Source: Rhodospirillaceae bacterium | GTDB lineage: Bacteria > Pseudomonadota > Alphaproteobacteria > UBA8366 | Assembly: GCA_002722095.1 (NCBI GenBank) | Contig: PBKG01000009.1 | Coordinates: forward strand, 42,722 to 106,721 | Direction: 5' to 3' | DNA: 64,000 nucleotides | Shown: positions 54,801-62,674 of the stretch, in pieces | How the letters are laid out: each line of letters opens with the position of its first letter | Position numbering within the stretch: position 1 is the first letter of the stretch | Translations under genes and position numbers: made by a program | The notes under the pieces: generated by a model | What the model was told of the DNA's origin: nothing | Database searches by the model: none | Seen by the model: the letters and a program-made list of their open reading frames with translations, nothing else

Positions 54801-55322
54801 CTGCGGCAGGGTATTTCGTCGCTCAACCGCGAAGGCCGTGAGCGCCTACTCGCAGCTTTCGAAGAAGTTAAAGCGCATTTCGAAGAGTTGTTCGTGCGCC
54901 TGTTCGGCGGCGGACGTGCCTATATTCAGCTTACCGAGGCTGATGATCCGTTGGAGGCCGGACTTGAGGTCATGGCAAGCCCACCCGGCAAAAAATTGCA
55001 GGTCATGTCCCTTTTATCCGGTGGAGAGCAGGCATTGGCCGCCTTGGCTCTGTTGTTTGCGGTCTTCCTCACCAACCCGGCGCCAATTTGCGTGCTGGAC
55101 GAGGTCGATGCGCCGCTCGACGATGCCAATGTGGACCGGTTTTGCACCTTGCTCGAAGAAATTGCCCACGCCGGCACCACCCGTTTCCTCTGTGTCACCC
55201 ACCATCGTATGACCATGGCGCGCATGGATCGTCTGTTTGGCGTCACGATGGGCGAACGCGGAGTAAGTCAGCTTGTCTCGGTCGACCTAAGACGCGCCGA
55301 AGAGCTCCGCGACAGCGCCTAA
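51861..55322 (+). CDS. smc: Chromosome segregation protein SMC
   Basis: The SMC ATPase forms the core of the bacterial condensin with ScpA and ScpB (not in this window). The 1153-residue protein has Walker A GPNGCGKSN (32-40), two long Ala/Glu/Arg-rich coiled coils and a hinge near 500-640. The C-terminal head carries the signature LLSGGEQALAALAL and Walker B ICVLDEVDAPLDD. The length is normal for the family. The GTG start at 51861 gives the standard MHFNRLRLTGFKSF opening. Base composition and codon use look like its neighbours. Confidence 0.96.
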   Translation: MHFNRLRLTGFKSFVEPTELPIETGITGIVGPNGCGKSNIVEALRWVMGETSAKRMRGSEMDDVIFGGSTNRPARNIAEVMLLLDNEDRGAPAQFNDTDLLEISRRIERGSGSQYRVNGNDVRARDVQLLFADLASGAHSTAMVSQGRVGALIGAKPVERRALLEEAAGITGLHSRRHEAELRLKAAETNLERLDDVIGALQGQRQGLQRQARQAKRYRRLADQIREKEAVLLHLRWMEAVAAKDVATAKLDEAEKSVADRTEAAATAARRQADAQSALPALRDAAAKAAAELQRLTMAAQELDNEEARISAAEAEIARRLEQIGGDIERETELAEEAAAAIKRLEMERAKIAEAQTGEADAMTAAKAALAEANQALTAKESELAKLTQDVAAAEAKQAALERQSQEVSDRIARLEARAGQIEQERQALAEKISADQRLAETERNITAAESALAEARNELQQAEAARSEMESAETSKRAEASDAKSARSEIAAEIKALIEILGEPDSDLFPPLIDALEVDAGYETALATALGEDLTAPIDEAAERHWASLGPLADAPALPAGVTSLAQFVKGPQALERRLGSIGVVDDDESGTNLRNQLRPGQRLVSKSGAFWRWDGFTVAAGVPSAAATRLSQRNRLAELGETLKSADARFNDAESQHRAAVDALTQANETEKGKRRAVEALFGQLDGARDAHASLMSEASGAASRLTALEETAAEVASDLERTRALETEVAEALASAPEPVEARASIDTLRAAVAEHRAQGSERQSRFDRLEAESELRRERLKTCEAEIATWQERTAGAASRLEDLTSRKTEIESQAQSLSKRPAEIAEQRKKLLALTETSEQSQQEASDALAAGESEQADADQLSKAAEAALGEAREDRVRRQGLVEQADQDCTAVAERIREKLNCAPEDTLAQAGLEPESELPKRLMVETEIDKLTRSRDAIGPVNLRAETELEEIDERIETMNMEREDLLAAISRLRQGISSLNREGRERLLAAFEEVKAHFEELFVRLFGGGRAYIQLTEADDPLEAGLEVMASPPGKKLQVMSLLSGGEQALAALALLFAVFLTNPAPICVLDEVDAPLDDANVDRFCTLLEEIAHAGTTRFLCVTHHRMTMARMDRLFGVTMGERGVSQLVSVDLRRAEELRDSA

Positions 55323-55387
55323 ATCGCGCCGATTTCTACTGTTTCTTCAATGGTATAAAGTGCGATATTTCACCACATCCGCCCGCC

Positions 55388-55416
55388 TTGACAGGCACCG
55401 GTCCGGCTCCTATCGT
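55388..55416 (+). promoter_or_regulatory. Sigma70-type promoter of the F0 ATP synthase operon
   Basis: TTGACA (55388-55393), exactly 17 bp, then TATCGT (55411-55416). It lies in the 192-bp gap after smc and about 100 bp before atpI, leaving a long leader. Confidence 0.6.
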
Positions 55417-55514
55417 GCGCGCGATTTTGGGGCGCGTGAGGAGTCTAAGTTCGCAACAGTCCAGTGGTCCGGCGACATGTCGTCACCGAACTTCTCTGAA
55501 AAGGTAGAGAGCCT

Positions 55515-55853
55515 ATGACCGGCAAGGAACCGCGGCCTTCCCTGGACGAACTCGACGCAAAATTGAGCCAAGCCAATGCCAAACGCGATGCAGGCGCAAA
55601 CGCCGCTCGGGAACGTGGCACAGGATTGGGGTTCGCGGTACGAATCGGGGTGGATATCGTAGCCGCACTTGTCGTCGGGGTCGGGATCGGATTGTTGCTG
55701 GATCATTGGCTCGGTACAAAGCCTTGGATGCTGATCTTGTTCTTTGTTTTTGGAGCAGCGGCAGGGTTGGTAAATGTTTTTCGGGCCGTCAGCGGCTATG
55801 GATATGCGGCTGGATATCGGCGTGAGGAGTCGGACAACAAGTCCGATAGTTAA
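55515..55853 (+). CDS. atpI: F0F1 ATP synthase assembly protein AtpI
   Basis: The 112-residue protein has a charged N terminus and two membrane helices (about 39-63 and 70-93). LGFAVRIGVDIVAALVVGVGIG and HWLGTKPWMLILFFVFG are characteristic of AtpI, which helps assemble the c-ring and may bind Mg2+. It is the first gene of the F0 operon, 20 bp before atpB. The ATG at 55515 has AAAAGGTAGAGAGCCT upstream. Confidence 0.9.
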   Translation: MTGKEPRPSLDELDAKLSQANAKRDAGANAARERGTGLGFAVRIGVDIVAALVVGVGIGLLLDHWLGTKPWMLILFFVFGAAAGLVNVFRAVSGYGYAAGYRREESDNKSDS

Positions 55854-55873
55854 GTTAGGGGAAGCGATAATAC

Positions 55874-56617
55874 ATGGCGGATGCATCCGGAAACGCCCAG
55901 AGCCCGCTGGCGCAATTCGAAATCAAGCCGTTAATCGAGCTCAAGCTCGGTGGCGTTGATGTTTCGTTTACAAATTCCGCGCTGTTCATGACCATCGCCT
56001 TGGTGCTGATCGCCGGGTTCATGTTGCTGGCGACGCGTAAGCGCGCGACCATCCCGGGCCGCTGGCAGGTGATGGCGGAAATTTCCTACGAATTCATCGC
56101 CGGTCTTATTCGCGACACCATCGGCGCCGAAGGCCGTAAGTATTTTCCTTTCGTTTTTGCCGTCTTCATGTTCGTGCTGATCGGCAATTTGCTTGGCATG
56201 ACGCCCTACAGCTTTACTTTCACCAGTCATATCGTCGTCACCTTCGCCCTCGCATTTGCAATTTTCATTGGCGTGACGATTTTGGGTTTCGTGAAGCATG
56301 GGCTGCATTTTTTCAGCTTTTTCCTGCCGCCGGGGACACCCTGGGTCATGGCGCCGCTGTTGATCCCGATCGAGGTAATTTCCTATCTCTCGCGGCCAAT
56401 CAGCCTATCGGTGCGTCTGTTCGCCAACATGCTTGCGGGCCATACACTGCTCAAAGTGATCGCCGGATTTATCGGCGTCCTCGGCGTTGCCGGCATCCTG
56501 CCGCTGGCTCTGGTAACCGCGCTCACCGGGCTTGAGATATTGATCGCCTTCCTGCAAGCCTATGTGTTCGCGATCCTGACTTGCCTTTACATCAACGACG
56601 CGCTCCATCTCCATTGA
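55874..56617 (+). CDS. atpB: ATP synthase F0 subunit a
   Basis: The 247-residue membrane protein forms the proton half-channels facing the c-ring. The essential arginine is R181 in LSVRLFANMLAGH. GNLLGMTPYSFTFTSHI and the final ILIAFLQAYVFAILTCLYI helix are typical. It lies between atpI and atpE in the standard F0 order, starting at ATG 55874 with GGGGAAGCG upstream. Confidence 0.97.
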   Translation: MADASGNAQSPLAQFEIKPLIELKLGGVDVSFTNSALFMTIALVLIAGFMLLATRKRATIPGRWQVMAEISYEFIAGLIRDTIGAEGRKYFPFVFAVFMFVLIGNLLGMTPYSFTFTSHIVVTFALAFAIFIGVTILGFVKHGLHFFSFFLPPGTPWVMAPLLIPIEVISYLSRPISLSVRLFANMLAGHTLLKVIAGFIGVLGVAGILPLALVTALTGLEILIAFLQAYVFAILTCLYINDALHLH

Positions 56618-56686
56618 TCGGCAGCGTCGTGAAAATCGAATCGAAAACCTAAACAACCAACAGCAAACCTAAAAAGGAACAAACCC

Positions 56687-56911
56687 ATGGATATTGAAGC
56701 CGCAAAACTCATTGGCGCCGGCCTTGCCGTGATCGGCATGGTGGGCTCCGGGATCGGCATCGGCAACGTGTTCTCGTCGTTTATCTTGGCCGTCGGTCGC
56801 AATCCGGCCGCACGTGGCGAAGTCTTCACCATGACCATGCTCGGCTTCGCGCTGGTGGAAGCCATCGCGTTGTTCGCGCTTGTGATCGCCTTGTTGATTC
56901 TGTTCGGTTAA
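56687..56911 (+). CDS. atpE: ATP synthase F0 subunit c
   Basis: The 74-residue two-helix protein forms the rotor ring. The proton-carrying carboxylate is E58 in [13 protein letters not shown]. The first helix has the tight-packing glycine motif GSGIGIGN, and the polar loop is RNPAAR. AAGGAACAAACCC precedes the ATG at 56687. Ion-ligand residues beyond the Glu suggest proton rather than sodium specificity (inference). Confidence 0.97.
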   Translation: MDIEAAKLIGAGLAVIGMVGSGIGIGNVFSSFILAVGRNPAARGEVFTMTMLGFALVEAIALFALVIALLILFG

Positions 56912-56946
56912 CAGCGGAATCCGGCTTTTAGGGGGCTCTTCGCCAC

Positions 56947-57438
56947 ATGCCGCAACTCGACCCGACCTTTTTTCCGACCCAGCTATTTTGGCTGGTGGTG
57001 ATATTCACCTTGCTGTTCCTCATAGTCTGGAAGGTGGCGCTGCCGCGCATCGCGGGTATTCGCGAAACGCGGCGAACACGCATCGACACCGACCTGGAGA
57101 AGGCCGGCGTCTTGAAAGAAGAAGCCGAAGGCGTGTTGGCGGCTTATGAGAAGTCGCTCGCGGAGGCCACAGGCAAAGCACAGGCAGTGCATCGCAGCGT
57201 CGCCGATGAATTGCTGGCCGAGCGTAATCGACGTCTCGACGAAGTGGCCGAATCGCTGGCCGGTCGGCTGCGTGAAGCGGAAGCGGAGATAGCCGCCGAA
57301 GAAGAGCGCGCCGCCCAGGAAATCAGCAGCGTTTCCGCTGAGCTGGTGCAGTTGGCGACAGAGCAACTTGGTACCGGCAAAACGACCGAAAAAGACGCCA
57401 ATACAGCAGTAAAAGCAGTGCTGGAAGGAGCGAAGTAA
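56947..57438 (+). CDS. atpG: ATP synthase F0 subunit b'
   Basis: The 163-residue protein has one N-terminal membrane helix (FWLVVIFTLLFLIVWKVALP) and a long Ala/Glu/Arg coiled coil. It starts PQLDPTFFPTQLFWL, as is typical for the b' form. Having both b' and b is characteristic of Alphaproteobacteria and phototrophs. Together they form the peripheral stalk. Its stop (TAA) overlaps the atpF start by one base. The symbol atpG is one of several used for b' (also atpF2). Confidence 0.92.
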   Translation: MPQLDPTFFPTQLFWLVVIFTLLFLIVWKVALPRIAGIRETRRTRIDTDLEKAGVLKEEAEGVLAAYEKSLAEATGKAQAVHRSVADELLAERNRRLDEVAESLAGRLREAEAEIAAEEERAAQEISSVSAELVQLATEQLGTGKTTEKDANTAVKAVLEGAK

Positions 57439-57920
57439 TGGGTCTGGACGCCACTGCCTGGGTAGCGATCGCCTTCGTGCTTTTCGTCATCGCCGTATTC
57501 AAGCCGGCCAAGAACGCGATTCTGTCCGGGCTCGATGCCAAGATCGACGAGATCAAGGCACAGGTCGAGGAGGCCCAAGACCTGCGGGAAGAAGCGGAGG
57601 GGCTGCTTGCAACCTACCAGCGTCAGCAACGCGAAGCCCTACAGGAAGCCGAAGAAATGGTCACCCGCGCAGAGGAAGATGCCCAGCGGCTGCGCACCGA
57701 AGCGGAAAAAAGCCTGGAAGAAGCGCTCAAGCGCCAAGAAGAACTCGCGGCCGAAAAGATTGCCCAAGCCGAAGCCGCGGCGGTGGCCCGGGTGCAGGAA
57801 TTGGCGGTCGACCTTGCAGTGGCAGCGACCGAAAAGATATTGAGCGAACGGCTCACCGGCAAACCCGGTAAAGATCTCGTCGACGAAGCGATCGAAGAGC
57901 TTCCGACCAAGCTTCAATAA
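57438..57920 (+). CDS. atpF: ATP synthase F0 subunit b
   Basis: The 160-residue protein has an N-terminal membrane helix (ATAWVAIAFVLFVIAVFKPA) followed by a charged coiled coil, the second half of the peripheral stalk. The ATG at 57438 overlaps the upstream TAA (TAATG), so it is coupled to b'. The operon ends here with a terminator. The F1 genes and the delta subunit are elsewhere, the usual split in Rhodospirillales-type genomes. Confidence 0.95.
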   Translation: MGLDATAWVAIAFVLFVIAVFKPAKNAILSGLDAKIDEIKAQVEEAQDLREEAEGLLATYQRQQREALQEAEEMVTRAEEDAQRLRTEAEKSLEEALKRQEELAAEKIAQAEAAAVARVQELAVDLAVAATEKILSERLTGKPGKDLVDEAIEELPTKLQ

Positions 57921-57937
57921 CAAGCTTCAAAAAATTG

Positions 57938-57963
57938 GCCCCGCCGACGCGGGGCTTTGTTTT
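57938..57963 (+). terminator. Rho-independent terminator of the F0 operon
   Basis: A perfect 7-bp GC stem (GCCCCGC with GCGGGGC), a CGAC tetraloop and a TTTGTTTT tail lie 18 bp after the atpF stop. Confidence 0.88.
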
Positions 57964-58018
57964 ACCGGGCAAGCTCTGTAACATTGCGCCCGATCGCTAG
58001 CGCAACCTTGAGAAACCG

Positions 58019-58354
58019 ATGCCCTTCGTTTCCCGCGACCGGACAGGCCGGATTACCGGCGTATTCGACAAGCCGACCCCGCAAGCGCAAGAACAAATTC
58101 ATCCGAGTAGCCCGGAACTCGCCGCCTTTCGTAAGGGGACCGGTGCTCAAAATGTGCGTACCCGGCTCGATCAGTCGGATTCGGAAATGGCCCGTATTAC
58201 CGAGGATTTGATCGACGTTTTGATCGGCAAAAACATTATCAATTTCACCGATTTTCCCGGCCAAGCTCAAGAAAAGCTGATTAACCGGCGGAAACTTCGG
58301 AGCAATCTTTCCTCGCTCTCCAACCTGGTTACCGACCAGGACGACATTCTCTAA
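58019..58354 (+). CDS. Small conserved protein of unknown function
   Basis: The 111-residue protein starts MPFVSRDRTGRITGVF and has a conserved-looking helical C-terminal half (ARITEDLIDVLIGKNIINFTD, then AQEKLINRRKLR). I recall similar small proteins in many Alphaproteobacteria, with no known function. It is soluble and has no cysteine or obvious catalytic motif. It lies after the F0 terminator and 28 bp before the MaoC gene, possibly as a two-gene unit. Confidence 0.75.
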   Translation: MPFVSRDRTGRITGVFDKPTPQAQEQIHPSSPELAAFRKGTGAQNVRTRLDQSDSEMARITEDLIDVLIGKNIINFTDFPGQAQEKLINRRKLRSNLSSLSNLVTDQDDIL

Positions 58355-58382
58355 TCACCCAAAACATTTTCGGAGGCCGACC

Positions 58383-58868
58383 ATGCGCCCGACCAGCGGC
58401 AAAACCACCCGCTATTTCGAAGACTTGAAAATCGGCGAACGCTACGACATCCCGTCACGTACCCATTCGGAAAGCCTGTTCTACGCGTTTCAGTTGGTGA
58501 GCGGTGACAACCGGCCCTCACATTACGACCGGGAACACTGCCGCTCGCTGGGCTTTCCGGACATGTGGGCACACGGATTTCAGATCCTCTGTCAAACCGC
58601 GCCCGGCGCCAGCGACATGTCGCGAGGCGACAGCGAAGTGCGTATTCTGGGAATGATCGAACAAAGCTCGAAGTTCCTGGCACCGGTTTTTTGTGGAGAT
58701 ACGCTCTATCCGCTGTTGGAAGTGGTCGAGCTTATCGAACAGAACACCACCGGCGTCATGGTGGTGCGTTCGACCGTTCATAATCAGAAAGACGAGCTTT
58801 GTCTCGAAGGCGAAATTCGCTTGCTGATCGCAAAGAAGAACTGGAAGCCGAAATCCGAACGGGGCTAG
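58383..58868 (+). CDS. MaoC-like (R)-hydratase family protein
   Basis: The 161-residue hot-dog fold protein has the hydratase motif GDNRPSHYDREHC with catalytic Asp and His. The second half shows VFCGDTLYPLLEVVEL. Such enzymes hydrate enoyl-CoAs or mesaconyl/methylmalyl-type CoA esters. ATG 58383 has GGAGGCCGACC directly upstream. It is convergent with, and overlaps by 4 bp, the NhaP antiporter gene. The nearby CoA transferase makes a CoA-ester substrate likely. Confidence 0.87.
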   Translation: MRPTSGKTTRYFEDLKIGERYDIPSRTHSESLFYAFQLVSGDNRPSHYDREHCRSLGFPDMWAHGFQILCQTAPGASDMSRGDSEVRILGMIEQSSKFLAPVFCGDTLYPLLEVVELIEQNTTGVMVVRSTVHNQKDELCLEGEIRLLIAKKNWKPKSERG

Positions 58869-60118
58869 TGCACGACTTTCTCGACCAGCCGCTTGACGGT
58901 CAGGCCCTGGACGATGATCGAGAACAGCACCACCAAATAGGTCACCGCAAGTATGGTGGATTTGTACTCGTTCTCCGGCAGCGACAGCGCTAAGGCGACC
59001 GCGATGCCGCCTCTCAATCCGCCCCACGTCAACACGGGAATCGCACCCTTGGTGAAGGTTTCCCACTTGGAAAGCAGCAACATCGGTGTCGAGACACCGA
59101 TGAAGCGGGCAAAGAGAGTGATCGGGATCGCAAGCAACGCCAACGGCCATGCAGCGCCGATACCGCCTGCGACGACCAAAACTTCCAGACCGATAAGCAG
59201 GAACAGCACCGAATTGAGTACCTCGTCCAACAGCGTCCAAAATCGGATCAAATAAGTGCGCGTGGTCTCGCTCATGGCGTATTTGACGCCGCGGTTTCCG
59301 ATCAGCAATCCCGCGACCACCACGGCTATGGGTCCACTCATATGCAGAGCGATCGCCAACGAATAGGTCAGCATGACGACAGCGAGCGAAATCAGAATTT
59401 CGAGATTATAGTCGTCGATCTTGTACATACTGCGATAGGCGATATAGCCGGCAATCAAACCCAGCGCCGCGCCACCGAGCGCTTCCTTCAAAAACAGATG
59501 CGCCACTTCGGTCGTACCCATCGGCACGCCTTTACCCGTACTGCTAACCGCGATCGCGACGATCACGGTAAACACCACAATGCCGACACCATCGTTGAAC
59601 AACGATTCACCGGCTACCTTTGCTTCCAACGGTGCGGGAACCTTAACGGTTCGAAACAGGCCCAACACCGCGACCGGATCTGTCGGGCTGATCAATGCAC
59701 CGAAAACCAGTGCCCAGAGGAAGGGCAAATTGATTCCGAACAGGCCCGCTGCCGCCCATATCAGGGTGCCGACGATCGCGGTAGACAACATCACACCGAC
59801 GCTTGCCATCAGTGCGATCGCCCATTTCCGACTCGCGAAAGCGGTAAAATCCACATGCAGTGCGCCCGCGAAAAGCAAGAAGCTCAACAGCCCATGCATG
59901 AGTGTCTCGTGAAAATCGATCTGACCCAATACTTCGTGCAAATGCCGGCCCGCTTGCATGCCGGGCAATGCCAGGTCGAGAACGATCACCGCAAGCGACG
60001 CGGCAAGCGCGATGACGACAAGCCCGATCGTATGCGGCAAATTGAGAAATCGGTGATTGAGATAGCCGAACACGGCGGACAGACCGACCAGGATGGCGGC
60101 GATATCGAAAACACTCAT
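58865..60118 (-). CDS. CPA1-family (NhaP-type) Na+/H+ antiporter
   Basis: The 417-residue protein has about 12 membrane helices. It shows the CPA1 hallmarks ALISPTDPVAVLG, ESLFNDGVGIVVF with the ion-site ND pair, and the late WGGLRGGIAVALALSLP with the conserved arginines. It exchanges Na+ or K+ for protons. Its ATG overlaps the CoA transferase stop (ATGA), an unusual coupling of an antiporter to a catabolic gene. No C-terminal regulatory domain is present. Confidence 0.92.
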   Translation of the reverse strand: MSVFDIAAILVGLSAVFGYLNHRFLNLPHTIGLVVIALAASLAVIVLDLALPGMQAGRHLHEVLGQIDFHETLMHGLLSFLLFAGALHVDFTAFASRKWAIALMASVGVMLSTAIVGTLIWAAAGLFGINLPFLWALVFGALISPTDPVAVLGLFRTVKVPAPLEAKVAGESLFNDGVGIVVFTVIVAIAVSSTGKGVPMGTTEVAHLFLKEALGGAALGLIAGYIAYRSMYKIDDYNLEILISLAVVMLTYSLAIALHMSGPIAVVVAGLLIGNRGVKYAMSETTRTYLIRFWTLLDEVLNSVLFLLIGLEVLVVAGGIGAAWPLALLAIPITLFARFIGVSTPMLLLSKWETFTKGAIPVLTWGGLRGGIAVALALSLPENEYKSTILAVTYLVVLFSIIVQGLTVKRLVEKVVH

Positions 60119-61308
60119 TCGTCGTACTCCTTGACCACACCATCGGCTATCAGCGCTTCGATCCGGTCGTCGCTATAGCCCATTTTGGCCAGCACTTCGC
60201 GACTGTCGCTTCCGATATGCGGCGAACGCGCGAGAGGACTACCGTCTTCGACCGGATCAAGCGCGGGAATTTTCGGCATCGGTATACGCCCGGTCGAATC
60301 ATGGCCGACCCAAGAAACGAAATCGCGCGCTTTCACCTGTTCATCTTCGAACAGGTCGGCAAATGTGTTCACGCAAGCATTCAACACACCCTCCTCATCC
60401 AACGCCCTGCGCCAAAATTCGGTGGGTTTCGCCTTCACCACCTCGCGCACTAGCTCCAACAGTTCTGCTGCGTTCTCTTTGCGTGCTTCGTAGCTGGAGA
60501 ACCGAGGGTCATCGAGCCATTCTTCCGTGCCGGCTACCTTGCAGAACCCAGGGAACTGCGTATCGCGGCGAGCATTGATGTTCATGTAGCCGTCCGCGGT
60601 CTCGAACGTCCCGACCGGCGCGCCGATGATTTCCGTGCTTCCACCCTGCAAATGATGCTCGACCATTTTATAGGCATGGAACGCGCCCATCGCTTCGGCG
60701 AGGCTGGTTTCGATATGACACCCCTCGCCCGATTCCCGGCGCTGATAAAGCGCGGTTACGAGAGTGCTGAATAGATAAAGGCTAGTGGCCAAATCGACCA
60801 CGTAGATATCGGTCAGGTGGGGCATGCCATTCGCGTCCCGATTGATCGACATGAAACCGGTATAGGCCTGCATTACCGAATCGGTGCCGGGATTCTTGGC
60901 ATAAGGCCCTTCGGAGCCGAAACCGCTTAAAGAGAGATAAATCACATCGGGATTGAATTCGGCGACGGTCGCATAGTCGAGACCGAGCCGTTCGATCACA
61001 CCTGGGCGGAAGCTCTGCAGCACGACATCGGCTTCGGCGGCGAGCTTCTTGGTGATCTCCAGCCCTTCGGGCTTCTTCAAATCGAGCGCAAGGCCGCGCT
61101 TACCGCGATTGAAAGCCACGGTGGCTGCGGTGAAATCGTCATATCGCTTGCCAATTATGCGGCTCCAGTCGCCCTCGAACGGTTCGACCTTCGTTACCGA
61201 AGCACCGTGTTGCGCCAACATCATGCCGCAATGAGGCGTGGCAACGCCTTGGCTCATATCCAAGACCTTCAGCCCTGCAAAGGTTTTCCCGTCAAGCATG
61301 CGCCCCAT
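60115..61308 (-). CDS. CaiB/BaiF (family III) CoA transferase, copy 2
   Basis: The 397-residue protein has the family N terminus GLKVLDMSQGVATPHCGMML and TKVEPFEGDWSR, then TDSVMQAYTGFMSINRDAN and a candidate catalytic aspartate in YVVDLATSLY. It is paralogous to the transferase at 29401-30603, sharing long identical stretches, but lies in a different neighbourhood. ATGs at 61308 and 61299 are both possible starts. It likely forms an operon with the upstream MmgE/PrpD gene (25-bp gap) and downstream antiporter. Substrate unknown. Confidence 0.9.
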   Translation of the reverse strand: MGRMLDGKTFAGLKVLDMSQGVATPHCGMMLAQHGASVTKVEPFEGDWSRIIGKRYDDFTAATVAFNRGKRGLALDLKKPEGLEITKKLAAEADVVLQSFRPGVIERLGLDYATVAEFNPDVIYLSLSGFGSEGPYAKNPGTDSVMQAYTGFMSINRDANGMPHLTDIYVVDLATSLYLFSTLVTALYQRRESGEGCHIETSLAEAMGAFHAYKMVEHHLQGGSTEIIGAPVGTFETADGYMNINARRDTQFPGFCKVAGTEEWLDDPRFSSYEARKENAAELLELVREVVKAKPTEFWRRALDEEGVLNACVNTFADLFEDEQVKARDFVSWVGHDSTGRIPMPKIPALDPVEDGSPLARSPHIGSDSREVLAKMGYSDDRIEALIADGVVKEYDE

Positions 61309-61333
61309 CCGTTAGCGGTTTACGCCAGTGGTT

Positions 61334-62671
61334 CTACTCCGAAGGGGCCGCCAATTGCCAGAGGCGTGCGAGGTTACCGGGTTCATCGAATTTTTTTAGC
61401 ATCTCAAAGAGCGTTGTGGTGTTGTCCCCCAGTTCCGACTCGACCGAACGGTGGAATTTTTCTTCGAGATCACTCCAGCCCATTGGGTTGCCGGGATGAC
61501 CGAAGGACAAAGGAATGTCGGCCTCGATCGCCTCACCCTCTTTGAAAGTTACAGTGACCGCCGCATCGAGCATTTTACGTCCCTCGACTGGCACGATTTC
61601 GATCTTTTCCATAAAAGCGCGGAGATTGGGATCTACCAATGCCGCTTCGGTGAAATCTTTGGCATGCGCCTTCGAACCCGTAAGACCAAGCGCGACGCAA
61701 AATCGCACGCTGAATTTTCCTTCGAGTACGGTGGTCGGTGATTCGATGCCGCCTACTCTTGCGACTCCCGGCGCGACAAACGCTTGGATACGCAAAACCT
61801 CACGACCGCCAATCTGTGGGGCCAGCTCCCGCGCCGCGTCCACAGCAGGGTGAATGCCATGCAAACACGCATAGGGCTTGAAGGAATTCCGTAGTACCGC
61901 CCAGTCGGATTCAAAATCGGGCTCCATAACCTCGGCAAAGCCGTCCTGCACGAAGGCGCGCGCGAGTCCACCGCCCTCTTCGAATATACCTGGCGCAGCG
62001 ACAAAGCCATCTGCGGCCATTCGCGCCGCGACCAAGCCATCCTGAGCGGTCTTTGCGCTTTGATACGCCTTCGACATGCTCCCTGCGGCACCGGCGAGGC
62101 CACCGGACTGGGTAGCTGCCAATGCCAGTGCATGAGCCGCTTTTTCCGCATCAAGGCCGAGCAGTGCCGCCGACGCCGCCGCCGAGCCAAGCCGCCCCAT
62201 CACGCCGGTCGCGTGAAACCCGCGCGCCAGCATCGCGTGCCCCAGCCGCCGCCCCCCTAGCTTGGCGCCAACTTCAAATCCGGTGATGAAGGCTACCAGA
62301 AGATCCTGTTCGTTCACGTCCAACTCTGAAGACAATGCCAAAAGAGCGGGCCAGATCGGCGCACTGAAATGAGCGTCGGTCGGGATATGCGTGTCGTCGA
62401 AATCATCGACATGGGCCATGGTCGCGTTAACGATCGCAGCCAAGGCCGGCGTGGTGCGTGGACCGAGAAAAATCGCTGCGTCGCCTTCGGCTTGCCAACG
62501 GGCGATTTCCGCCAGGGCCAATTCGACAACCCGCGCTCGCCTCCCCCCAATCGCCACGCCGACCACGTCCGTAAGGCATTTGAGGGCTGCTTCGGTGACT
62601 TCAGGCGGATAACGCCGGTCCGGCGCAGCGGCGATATAATCTGCCGCTGCTGTGGCTACCGGCCCCAACAC
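61334..62671 (-). CDS. MmgE/PrpD family protein
   Basis: The 445-residue protein shows the MmgE/PrpD order: ALKCLTDVVGVAIGG, NATMAHVDDFDDTHIPTDAHFS (two-part; Asp-rich site), ARGFHATGVMGRLGSAAASA and FKPYACLHGIHPAVDAA. The start is a GTG at 62671, three bases after the gcvP stop, so it is probably translated by coupling. The reaction is not assigned: the family covers dehydratases and decarboxylases of hydroxy-tricarboxylic acids. It is the third member in this window and distinct from the other two. Confidence 0.87.
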   Translation of the reverse strand: MLGPVATAAADYIAAAPDRRYPPEVTEAALKCLTDVVGVAIGGRRARVVELALAEIARWQAEGDAAIFLGPRTTPALAAIVNATMAHVDDFDDTHIPTDAHFSAPIWPALLALSSELDVNEQDLLVAFITGFEVGAKLGGRRLGHAMLARGFHATGVMGRLGSAAASAALLGLDAEKAAHALALAATQSGGLAGAAGSMSKAYQSAKTAQDGLVAARMAADGFVAAPGIFEEGGGLARAFVQDGFAEVMEPDFESDWAVLRNSFKPYACLHGIHPAVDAARELAPQIGGREVLRIQAFVAPGVARVGGIESPTTVLEGKFSVRFCVALGLTGSKAHAKDFTEAALVDPNLRAFMEKIEIVPVEGRKMLDAAVTVTFKEGEAIEADIPLSFGHPGNPMGWSDLEEKFHRSVESELGDNTTTLFEMLKKFDEPGNLARLWQLAAPSE

Positions 62672-62674
62672 GGT

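Noticed and set aside
59342..60178. Plus-strand ORF of about 278 codons
   Set aside because: It is antisense to the NhaP antiporter gene, with an Arg/His/Gln-rich composition and no family features.
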